From CBDFKY01 sp965248995 (GTDB taxonomy: Bacteria > Pseudomonadota > Alphaproteobacteria > Rickettsiales > UBA998): a DNA stretch of 12,373 nt. The first letter of the stretch is position 1, and each line of letters begins with the position of its first letter. The notes below the pieces were generated by a model. The model worked only from the letters and a program-made list of their open reading frames with translations. It was not told the origin of the DNA and did not search any database. Shown here piece after piece: positions 1-5,871 of the stretch. The DNA is taken from NCBI GenBank assembly GCA_965248995.1, contig CBDFKY010000009.1, forward strand, positions 1-12,373, written 5' to 3'. The translations under genes and the position numbers were made by a program.

Positions 1-519
1 ATGCGTCACGTTGCGGATGCCGAAACTGATGGTATAGGCGTCGAAAGGAGCGTTGTCATCCTGAGGCACAGCCGAAGGATCTCGCAGCAAAAGATGAGGT
101 TCTTCGCTTCGCTCAGAATGACAAAACGGTAAGTTCTCCGCATTCCCGTGCACCCAGTTCAAGCGTGAGCCGTCGATATTCCGGTCGATCGCCCGGCCCT
201 CGCCCACTTTCAGCATTTCCTTATTTAAGTCGCACACCGTCGCGTGTCCGCCTCCGCGGGTCAGAAAGCGAAACGCCACGTCGCCCGTACCTCCCGCCAC
301 GTCGAGCAGCCGCATGGCCGGGGCGGGACGGAGCGCGTCGATCAGCCTGTCTTTCCAGGCGTGATGGATACCCGCGCTCATGGCGTCGTTCATCAGGTCG
401 TAGCGCGCCGCCACCCGGTCGAACACTTCCTGCACCATGCCCTGCTTCGCTTCTTCATTTACGGCGGAAAATCCGAAATGCGAGGCATGGTAGGCGGTAG
501 TGGAGTCGGATGTTTTCAT
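1..519 (-). CDS. ubiE: UbiE/MenG-type quinone C-methyltransferase, N-terminal 173 codons (runs off left edge)
   Basis: SAM-dependent C-methyltransferase of ubiquinone/menaquinone biosynthesis, acting on the demethylated benzoquinol ring. Read from the ATG at 519-517, the frame stays open to the left edge. Family landmarks visible in order are FGFSAVNEEAKQGMV, VFDRVAARYDLMNDAMSAG, the SAM-binding LLDVAGGTGDVAFRF, CDLNKEMLKVG, WVHGNAENLPF and FDAYTISFGIRNVTH, so identification is firm. Between LPF and FDAY the family normally has about 4 residues; here there are 26, because a palindromic repeat (54-123) is translated in frame as CHSERSEEPHLLLRDPSAVP plus QDDN. No stop or shift is introduced. 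The insertion falls in a loop before the FDAYTISFGIRN strand, so the enzyme may still fold. No clear Shine-Dalgarno precedes the start. The gene is divergent from nrdA; C-terminal motifs lie outside the window. Confidence 0.93.
   Translation of the reverse strand, partial: MKTSDSTTAYHASHFGFSAVNEEAKQGMVQEVFDRVAARYDLMNDAMSAGIHHAWKDRLIDALRPAPAMRLLDVAGGTGDVAFRFLTRGGGHATVCDLNKEMLKVGEGRAIDRNIDGSRLNWVHGNAENLPFCHSERSEEPHLLLRDPSAVPQDDNAPFDAYTISFGIRNVTH
54..123. repeat. Small palindromic repeat inserted in frame in ubiE
   Basis: The segment begins TGTCATCCTGAGG and ends CTCAGAATGACA, giving inverted termini TGTCAT/ATGACA with partly complementary interiors. In the ubiE frame it adds 22 residues relative to the family, i.e. 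66 nt, keeping the frame. The translated flavour (HSERSEEP..., rich in S, E, R, P) is typical of dispersed small palindromes in bacterial genomes. In-frame palindromes inside genes are well described for Rickettsia palindromic elements; membership in a named family cannot be decided here. Confidence 0.8.
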
Positions 520-619
520 GGATGGAGTAAAGCCGTTCGTGCCGTAAAAGTAAACCGTTGATGCATCGCAACAACTACCGAAAATCATGAAAAACTTATG
601 GCCCCGCTGCATATTGCCG

Positions 620-651
620 TTGACCGCGCTCACCGGAAACCACTATATATA
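620..651 (+). promoter_or_regulatory. Putative sigma-70-type promoter of nrdA overlapping the first NrdR box
   Basis: TTGACC at 620-625 is a good -35. TATATA at 644-649, 18 bp downstream, is an acceptable -10. The -10 lies inside the first NrdR-box palindrome (640-655), the arrangement expected if NrdR blocks RNA polymerase. The implied transcript would have a leader of roughly 190 nt before the nrdA ATG at 846. Motif-based inference only. Confidence 0.45.
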
Positions 652-655
652 GGTA
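640..655 (+). promoter_or_regulatory. NrdR box 1 upstream of nrdA
   Basis: The core CTATATATAG (643-652) is a perfect 10-bp palindrome and matches the central part of the NrdR consensus ACACWATATATWGTGT exactly, with CCA on the left flank also fitting. NrdR is the zinc-finger/ATP-cone repressor of bacterial ribonucleotide reductase genes. The box overlaps the probable -10 and is paired with a second box 30 bp downstream. Confidence 0.75.
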
Positions 656-669
656 ACAGCATTTATCTG

Positions 670-685
670 GAACTATATATAGTAT
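670..685 (+). promoter_or_regulatory. NrdR box 2 upstream of nrdA
   Basis: ACTATATATAGT (672-683) is a perfect 12-bp palindrome with the same NrdR core as box 1. Centre-to-centre distance to box 1 is 30 bp, about three helical turns, close to the spacing known for tandem NrdR boxes (roughly 31-32 bp). The pair strongly suggests NrdR-type repression of nrdA. The rest of the 520-845 gap shows no convincing gene. Confidence 0.75.
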
Positions 686-845
686 TTTTTTGGTAAGTTA
701 CTGCTTATCCTCACTGTTTGAGAGCTTCAGTAATTCACAAGGGAAATACGGGTAAATTTCATGTGAAAAATTCCTTGAGCGCACCCCCGCTCTATGCCAG
801 CTTCGCCAGGCAATCATCATTATTCAACTCTTTTCAGGCCCTCTT

Positions 846-2683
846 ATGACAAGCAAGCAGCGTTACCCCCTCACTCTGGATAGCTCACGCGACGCGCTCC
901 TTACCGATTTCGGCAAGGCCACGCTGCAGGACCGCTACCTGCTGGAAGGAGAGGGATTTTCAGGCGATGTTCGCCCGCGTCGCTTTCCGCCTTCGCGGAC
1001 GATGCCGCCCATGCGCAGCGGCTCTATGATTATATCTCCAGCCTCTGGTTCATGCCGGCGACGCCGGTCCTTTCCAACGGCGGGACGGATCGGGGGCTGC
1101 CGATTTCCTGTTACCTCAATGAGACGGACGACTCGCTGGACGGCATCGTCAGTCTCTGGAACGAAAACGTGTGGCTGGCCTCGCGCGGCGGCGGCATCGG
1201 CAGTTACTGGGGGAACCTGCGCTCCATCGGGGAGAAGGTGCGCGGCAACGGCAAGACGTCGGGCGTGATTCCGTTCATGCGGGTGCAGGATTCGCTGACG
1301 CTGGCCATCAGCCAGGGATCGCTGCGGCGGGGTTCGTCGGCGGTGTATATGCCGATCCACCACCCGGAGATCGAGGAATTCATCGACATCCGCCGCCCGA
1401 CCGGGGGGGATCCGAACCGCAAGACGCTCAATATCCATCACGGGGTGTGCATCACCGACGAATTCATGGAAGCGGTGGAGGCGGACGAAGCGTTCGCCCT
1501 GCGGTCTCCCAAGACGCATGAAGTCATTTCCACCGTCCGGGCGCGGGATTTGTGGGTGAAGATGCTGCTGGCGCGGATTGAGACGGGTGAGCCGTACATG
1601 CTGTTCATCGACACCGTCAACCGGGCGATTCCGGAACATCAGAAGGCATTGGGGCTGGAAGTGAAGACGTCCAATCTCTGCAGCGAGATCACCCTGCCGA
1701 CGGGACGCGACCATCACGGCGTCTCGCGCACGGCGGTCTGCTGCCTGTCCTCCCTCAATCTGGAGACGTATGAGGAATGGCGGGACCATCCGCAGCTGAT
1801 CGAGGACGTGATGCGGTTTTTGGACAACGTGCTGCAGGATTTCATCGACCGCGCACCGGAAGGCATGGACCGCGCCGTGTATTCGGCGAGCCGGGAGCGG
1901 AGCGTCGGCCTCGGGGTGATGGGCTTCCACTCGTTCCTGCAGGGCAAGGGCGTGCCGTTTGAGTCGGTGGTGGCGAAATCCTGGAACAAGCGGATGTTCG
2001 CGCATATCCACGCGCAGGTGGAAGCGGCGTCCGTCAAGCTGGGTGAAGAACGCGGCGCGTGCCCGGATGCGGCGGAAGTGGGGGTAATGCAGCGCTTCAG
2101 CAATACCAGCGCCATCGCGCCGACGGCGTCCATCTCCATCATCGCCGGCAATTCCTCCCCCGGTATCGAGCCGTACGCTGCCAATGCGTTCACGCAGAAG
2201 ACGTTGTCGGGCTCGTTCCCCGTGCGCAACAAGCACTTGAAGGCGCTGCTCGCGGAACGTGGCATGGACACGGAAGAAGTGTGGGGTGACGTCGCGCGTA
2301 ATGAAGGCTCGGTGCAGCATCTGGCGGGGCTGGAGCAGCATGAGAAGGACATCTTCCGCACTGCGCAGGAGATCGACCAGTACTGGGTGATCGAGCACGC
2401 CGCCGACCGGGCGCATTTCATCAGCCAGGCGCAGTCGATTAACCTGTTCCTGCCCGCCAATATCCATAAGCGCGACCTGCATCTGCTGCATTTCAAGGCG
2501 TGGAAGAAAGGGGTGAAGAGCCTGTATTACTGCCGCTCCACGTCGCTGCAACGGGCGGACAAGGTCTCCAACGCCGCGACCGGTTCGGCGATTCAACTGG
2601 AGATGTCACTGCTTAAGAAGAAAGCGCAGAACATGAGCGTGCAGGCGGATAATAATTATGAGGAGTGTCTGGCGTGTCAATAG
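846..2683 (+). CDS. nrdA: Class I ribonucleoside-diphosphate reductase large subunit, with two apparent 1-nt frameshifts near the 5' end
   Basis: Reduces ribonucleotides to deoxyribonucleotides with the NrdB radical subunit. From ATG 846 the frame reads TLDSSRDALLTDFGKATLQDRYLLEGEGF, typical of alphaproteobacterial NrdA, with no N-terminal ATP cone. The expected continuation QAMFARVA is encoded from 961, one base out of frame (extra T in the TTTT at 957-960). SAFADDAAHAQRLYDYISSLWF follows after another extra T (TTT at 984-986). From there to TAG 2681-2683 the frame is open: MPATPVLSNGG, a redox Cys in LPISCYL, the radical-site motif NLCSE (about 1673-1687), NTSAIAPTASIS, LYYCRS and the C-terminal redox pair ECLACQ. 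Corrected length is about 611 residues. An uninterrupted frame from the internal ATG 1052 lacks the first strands and is an unlikely real start. No nrdB follows. Sequence error or genuine inactivation cannot be separated here. Confidence 0.88.
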
Positions 2684-2735
2684 GGGGGTGAGATTTTAGG
2701 GGGTAGGTTATAGGTTTTAGCGAAGGAAAATATGT

Positions 2736-3569
2736 ATGAATAATGATGATTGGACTCAACAGATAGCAAAATTGTTACAGAAACCTCAATCGCTACCAAG
2801 TATTAATAAGAATCCATACCTTGATGAAGTTCTTACCAATCAAGCGGGTTTAGGAGGCTTTGCATTTAGAGCACTTCCTCCATCCCTGAATAGTGAATAT
2901 AATCGAACCTACCCACAACCATCTTCACAAACTATTCAATCCAAGGCAGATAAAATCAGTGCAATCCGCAAAAATTTGCATAAATCAATGTATGACGAAC
3001 ACGGTAATTTTAGAACAGAACTTAAGTTCCGTAAACATCAAGACCATTGCGTTAAATTATTGAAAGAACTTGACCCAAAAATAGCGGAACAAGCAGAAAA
3101 AGAAATACAAAGGTATATTTCACCACCAAGAAATGTGTTTTTGGTACATGGTCACGATGAAGCAGCGAAACATGAAGTGGCACGTTGGTTAGAGAAACAA
3201 CCATTAGGAGCTACTATACTTAGCGAGCAAATCAATAGTGGCAGAACAATCATCACTAAATTGCTTGATATCGCAAAAGAAGTTGATTTTGCTGTTATAT
3301 TACTCACGCCTGATGACATTGGCAAATCTGTAAAAAAGCAGGATTATCATTGTCGTGCCCGTCAAAACGTTATTTTTGAGCTAGGATTATTTATCGGCAA
3401 GTTAGGTATAGACCGTGTTGCAATTCTGAAAAGTGGAAATATGGAAGATCCCTCGGACTACCAAGGGGTCGTATATATTTTTTTGATGGACATGGTGGAT
3501 GGAAAAGCACCTTGGCAAGAGAGCTTGAAGCTGCTGGCTTCCCAATTGATTTTAGGAAAGTTTAGTTAA
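2736..3569 (+). CDS. TIR-like domain protein of the CAP12/Pycsar-effector family, C-terminus frameshifted
   Basis: Predicted nucleotide-binding/NADase-type TIR protein. Residues 1-130 are a hydrophilic region I do not recognise. Residues 133-248 match the TIR-like family found as effectors of CBASS and Pycsar anti-phage systems: NVFLVHGHDEAAKHEVARWL, LSEQINSGRTIITKL, VDFAVILLTPDDIG, CRARQNVIFELGLFIGKLG and PSDYQGVVYI. Glu215 in NVIFELG is a candidate catalytic residue by analogy. After residue 248 the frame leaves the family pattern. The -1 frame after the seven Ts at 3478-3484 gives the expected end DGHGGWKSTLARELEAAGF, then PIDFRKV, with TAG at 3563-3565. Start chosen for AAGGAAA at 2723-2729. 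The gene is clearly AT-richer than its neighbours, suggesting transfer. No cyclase or other signalling partner lies nearby, so a defence role is inference. Confidence 0.85.
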   Translation: MNNDDWTQQIAKLLQKPQSLPSINKNPYLDEVLTNQAGLGGFAFRALPPSLNSEYNRTYPQPSSQTIQSKADKISAIRKNLHKSMYDEHGNFRTELKFRKHQDHCVKLLKELDPKIAEQAEKEIQRYISPPRNVFLVHGHDEAAKHEVARWLEKQPLGATILSEQINSGRTIITKLLDIAKEVDFAVILLTPDDIGKSVKKQDYHCRARQNVIFELGLFIGKLGIDRVAILKSGNMEDPSDYQGVVYIFLMDMVDGKAPWQESLKLLASQLILGKFS

Positions 3570-3579
3570 CGGCGAAGCC

Positions 3580-3644
3580 GTCATACCAGCGGAGGCTGGT
3601 ATCCAGCGAAAACAATTCTGGATTCCCGCACTTGCGGGAATGAC
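3580..3644. repeat. 65-bp double-hairpin repeat after the TIR gene
   Basis: Two perfect 8-bp stem hairpins lie side by side: ATACCAGC/GCTGGTAT (3583-3602, loop GGAG) and ATTCCCGC/GCGGGAAT (3622-3643 region, loop ACTT). Outer ends GTCAT (3580) and ATGAC (3644) are inverted, as are ATCCAG and CTGGAT between the stems. It resembles the widespread dispersed repeats of the GTCATTCCCGC...GGAATCCAG type. It shares its terminal GTCAT/ATGAC with the ubiE insertion. It could also act as a transcription terminator or mRNA stabiliser for the TIR gene. Confidence 0.75.
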
Positions 3645-3662
3645 AACCGCAAATACCTTGCC

Positions 3663-3740
3663 CTACAACTTCGGCACTCTTACATTCAGACATTGCGCCA
3701 GGTGATCCGGCCCACCACAATAGACACTGCAGCGGATAAA
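3663..3740 (-). pseudogene. Relic of a cpaF 3' end (last 25 codons plus stop)
   Basis: On the minus strand, 3740 to 3663 reads FIRCSVYCGGPDHLAQCLNV, then RVPKL and a TAG stop. The intact cpaF gene (4275-5543) ends FIRRAAYYGELDHLAQCLNV, then RVPKL: 19 of 25 residues are identical, the last 14 without change, and no indel is needed. The DNA repeat spans 3661-3740 and 4273-4352, in direct orientation with a 612-bp offset. The relic ends just before the brnT start (3745), and I could not extend it convincingly. It is either what remains of a third cpaF copy or a duplicated gene end created when the brnTA cassette inserted. Confidence 0.8.
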
Positions 3741-3744
3741 TATA

Positions 3745-4032
3745 ATGGATCATACCATCACCTTTGACTGGGATCCTATCAAAGACACGTCCAACCAGCA
3801 AAAACACGGCGTAAGCTTTACGGAAGCGCAATATGCCTTTCTTGATCCGCATCGCATCATCGCACCCGATGAAAAACACAGCGCCGTCGAAAAGAGATTC
3901 TTTTGTTTAGGTCGTATTCATGGTAAAATCATGACGGTACGTTTTACCATGCGCGGACAGGTGGTGCGTATTATCGGAGCAGGATACTGGCGTGAAGGAA
4001 AGGCAATCTATGAGCAAGCACATGAATCATGA
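3745..4032 (+). CDS. brnT: BrnT-family ribonuclease toxin
   Basis: Small basic protein of 95 residues, the usual length for the BrnT/DUF497 family of type II toxins, which cleave RNA and are neutralised by BrnA. Diagnostic features are the N-terminal FDWDPIKDTSNQQKHGVSF, the following EAQYAFLDP, a central RFFCLGRIHGKIMTVRFT strand pair and the C-terminal RIIGAGYWREGKAIYEQ. The last motif is the GAGYWR version rather than the SAR-type version of the best studied BrnT proteins, so it belongs to another subgroup. The ribosome-binding site is weak. The gene overlaps the antitoxin by 23 bp, the normal toxin-first order of brnTA operons. It starts 5 bp from the cpaF relic. Confidence 0.88.
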   Translation: MDHTITFDWDPIKDTSNQQKHGVSFTEAQYAFLDPHRIIAPDEKHSAVEKRFFCLGRIHGKIMTVRFTMRGQVVRIIGAGYWREGKAIYEQAHES

Positions 4033-4267
4033 CGGCTATACGGATGACATGGGAGAGATGGAAGGCATCGGATTACCTGTTGCGGATTTTCTGCCGCCCC
4101 CCGCTGCATTCACATTGCACCCATCGGATGAAACGGTTGCCCTCTCCCTGAGTCCAGAGACCATGGCTTTTTTCAATGAGCAGGCGGCAAAACATCGTAG
4201 AGCCGTGTCAGAAGAAATCAGCGCGTTGTTAAATCGCTACGCGGCAGAGCAGAATTTTCCTCACTAA
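4010..4267 (+). CDS. brnA: BrnA-like ribbon-helix-helix antitoxin
   Basis: 85-residue protein predicted to bind and neutralise the upstream BrnT and to autorepress the operon. The C-terminal half (about residues 42-80) fits a ribbon-helix-helix: a strand VALSLSP, then two helices around ETMAFFNEQAAKHRR and VSEEISALLNRYAAEQ. The N-terminal half is acidic and probably the toxin-binding part, but is not conserved enough for me to map contacts. Start at 4010 is preferred because AAGGAAAGG lies 7-8 bp upstream; an in-frame ATG at 3992 and another at 4022 are alternatives. The 23-bp overlap with brnT implies translational coupling. It is convergent with cpaF, whose stop lies 8 bp away. Function rests mainly on the partner gene. 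Confidence 0.75.
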   Translation: MSKHMNHDGYTDDMGEMEGIGLPVADFLPPPAAFTLHPSDETVALSLSPETMAFFNEQAAKHRRAVSEEISALLNRYAAEQNFPH

Positions 4268-4274
4268 CATACCC

Positions 4275-5543
4275 CTACAATTTCGGCACTCTCACATTCA
4301 AGCACTGCGCCAGATGATCCAGCTCCCCGTAATACGCGGCGCGGCGGATGAAGCGCGGCATGATGCCCGACCATTTGAAATCGCCTTCCAGTTTGCCGTC
4401 CTTGCCGTCGCCCGTCACGCTGAAAGCGAACAAATCCTGCATGGTGATGATATCGCCTTCCATGCCGATGATTTCCGTAACGTAGGCAATACGGCGCTGG
4501 CCGTCGCGCATGCGGCTGATCTGGACGATGATGTTGATGGCGGAGGCGATCTGGGAGCGGATGGAGCGCATCGGCAGGCCGAGGTTGGCCATGCCGATCA
4601 TGTTTTCCAGACGGGCCAGGCAGTCTCTAGGGTGGTTGGCGTGGATGGTGGTGAGCGAGCCTTCATGGCCGGTGTTCATCGCCTGCATCATGTCGAAGGC
4701 TTCGGCGCCGCGCACCTCCCCGACGATGATGCGGTCGGGACGCATCCGCAGGGCGTTTTTCACCAGGTCGCGGATGGAGACTTCCTCTTCCTTCCGCCCA
4801 TTGGAATGGAACGTGACGGGTTTGGTCTCCAGCCGGACGATATGCGGCTGCTGCAGTTTCAGTTCCGCCGCGTCCTCGATGGTCACCACGCGCTCATCAT
4901 CCTCGATGAAATTGGATATGGCGTTGAGCAGAGTGGTTTTCCCCGAACCCGTTCCGCCGGAAATGATGACGTTCATCCGGCATTTGCCGACGATGCGCAG
5001 GAACTGGGCGATCTGGGGGGAAACGTTTCGGTTTTCCGCCATGGTGTCGAGCGTGATGACCCGCTTGGAGAATTTACGGATGGAAATGGTAGTGCCGTCC
5101 ACGGCCAGTGGCGGGGCGATGATGTTGACGCGGGAGCCGTCCAGCAGGCGGGCGTCCACCAGCGGGCGCGAGGGGTTGAGCTGGCGCCCGACCGCCTTGA
5201 CGATCCGCTCGGCGATGGACATCACCTGCGAATCCTCGGGGAATACCACGTCGGTGCGGATCAGTTTGCCGTTGCGTTCGATATAGACCGAACTCGTGCC
5301 GTTAATCAGGATGTCGTTGATCGTGTCGTCCTCCAGCAGTGGCTGGATCGGACCCATGTTGGAGAGCTCCTCTACCAGATGCTGGGTCAGGCGCTCTTTC
5401 TCGGAAATTGGCGCGTGGGCTTCGGGCAGGCTCAGGTCTGCGTACGCCGCGGGCGCGTAGATCTGTTCCTGGCGAATCGCGTCGATCTGTTGTTCCAGCC
5501 TCGCGATATGCTGGAGTAACACTCCCATCACTTCTTCAGACAT
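4275..5543 (-). CDS. cpaF: CpaF/TadA-type pilus secretion ATPase (copy A)
   Basis: Hexameric cytoplasmic ATPase of the type II/IV secretion superfamily, powering Flp (Tad) pilus assembly at the inner membrane. It is 422 residues, normal for CpaF. Motifs: the N-terminal domain signature DDTINDILING (72-82) and ISIRKF (153-158); Walker A GGTGSGKTT (196-204); Asp box TIEDAAEL (221-228); Walker B RIIVGEVRG (271-279); His box GHEGSLTTIHANHPRD (292-307). All catalytic elements are intact. The ISIRKF and TTIHANHPRD wording points to CpaF rather than conjugative VirB11. GAGGAAAG precedes the start. It follows the small membrane gene by 9 bp and ends the operon. Its last 25 codons are duplicated at 3663-3740. 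Confidence 0.92.
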   Translation of the reverse strand: MSEEVMGVLLQHIARLEQQIDAIRQEQIYAPAAYADLSLPEAHAPISEKERLTQHLVEELSNMGPIQPLLEDDTINDILINGTSSVYIERNGKLIRTDVVFPEDSQVMSIAERIVKAVGRQLNPSRPLVDARLLDGSRVNIIAPPLAVDGTTISIRKFSKRVITLDTMAENRNVSPQIAQFLRIVGKCRMNVIISGGTGSGKTTLLNAISNFIEDDERVVTIEDAAELKLQQPHIVRLETKPVTFHSNGRKEEEVSIRDLVKNALRMRPDRIIVGEVRGAEAFDMMQAMNTGHEGSLTTIHANHPRDCLARLENMIGMANLGLPMRSIRSQIASAINIIVQISRMRDGQRRIAYVTEIIGMEGDIITMQDLFAFSVTGDGKDGKLEGDFKWSGIMPRFIRRAAYYGELDHLAQCLNVRVPKL

Positions 5544-5552
5544 GCTCTTTCC

Positions 5553-5852
5553 TCATTCAGGCTTAGCCGTTCCGTGTTTCCCCGCCTTTAGCTTCCTGAG
5601 TGAAAAACGAATCATGCTCGTCAGTACGATCAGGAAAATAAGTGGCGCAATGATGAATAGATCCAGCCGTATGTTGTAGCGTTCCGGCATGGCATACTCA
5701 TAGGCACCATAGAGGAGAAAGGTTAAAAAAGGGGATAGCGTCGTGATGTTTCGTAAGAAAATATACCGGTGCGGAACAAGATTCACCAGCAGAAGCGACG
5801 CGAGTATTCCGATGAAGCCCAGGCACAGGATGGAAACCGCCTGATCGCTCAT
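5553..5852 (-). CDS. Small three-helix membrane protein between the two cpaF genes
   Basis: 99-residue protein I do not recognise. Three hydrophobic stretches are visible at about residues 6-26, 36-54 and 63-84, followed by a basic tail (RKLKAGKHGTAKPE) that should be cytoplasmic, placing the N-terminus outside. No catalytic motif or cleavable signal is apparent. GAAGG lies about 9 bp before the ATG. The start is 19 bp after the stop of the upstream cpaF copy, and its stop is 9 bp before the start of the downstream copy, so co-transcription is very likely. The position suggests an accessory inner-membrane part of the Flp/Tad apparatus, but length and topology do not match the classical TadB/TadC platform proteins. 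The role is inference. Confidence 0.75.
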   Translation of the reverse strand: MSDQAVSILCLGFIGILASLLLVNLVPHRYIFLRNITTLSPFLTFLLYGAYEYAMPERYNIRLDLFIIAPLIFLIVLTSMIRFSLRKLKAGKHGTAKPE

Positions 5853-5871
5853 ACTCGCACGCCTTCGCAGG

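Noticed and set aside
957..986. Programmed +1 frameshifting in nrdA
   Set aside because: Two separate shifts 25 nt apart, without a stop codon or known shifty signal at either; indel or base-call error is simpler.
935..2596. A 553-codon open frame antisense to nrdA
   Set aside because: Arg/His-rich composition typical of the antisense frame of a GC-rich gene; the plus strand encodes an unmistakable NrdA.
3741..3746. TATAAT just before brnT as a promoter -10
   Set aside because: It overlaps the brnT ATG at 3745, so transcription would begin after the start codon.
3562..3879. A 105-codon minus-strand frame over the repeat, relic and brnT
   Set aside because: It reads the cpaF relic in the wrong frame and is antisense to brnT; no family similarity.
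4314..5519. A 401-codon open frame antisense to cpaF copy A (and similar ones over 5926-6870 and 8242-9444)
   Set aside because: Mirror frames of conserved genes, with Asp/His/Val-skewed composition and no recognisable motif.
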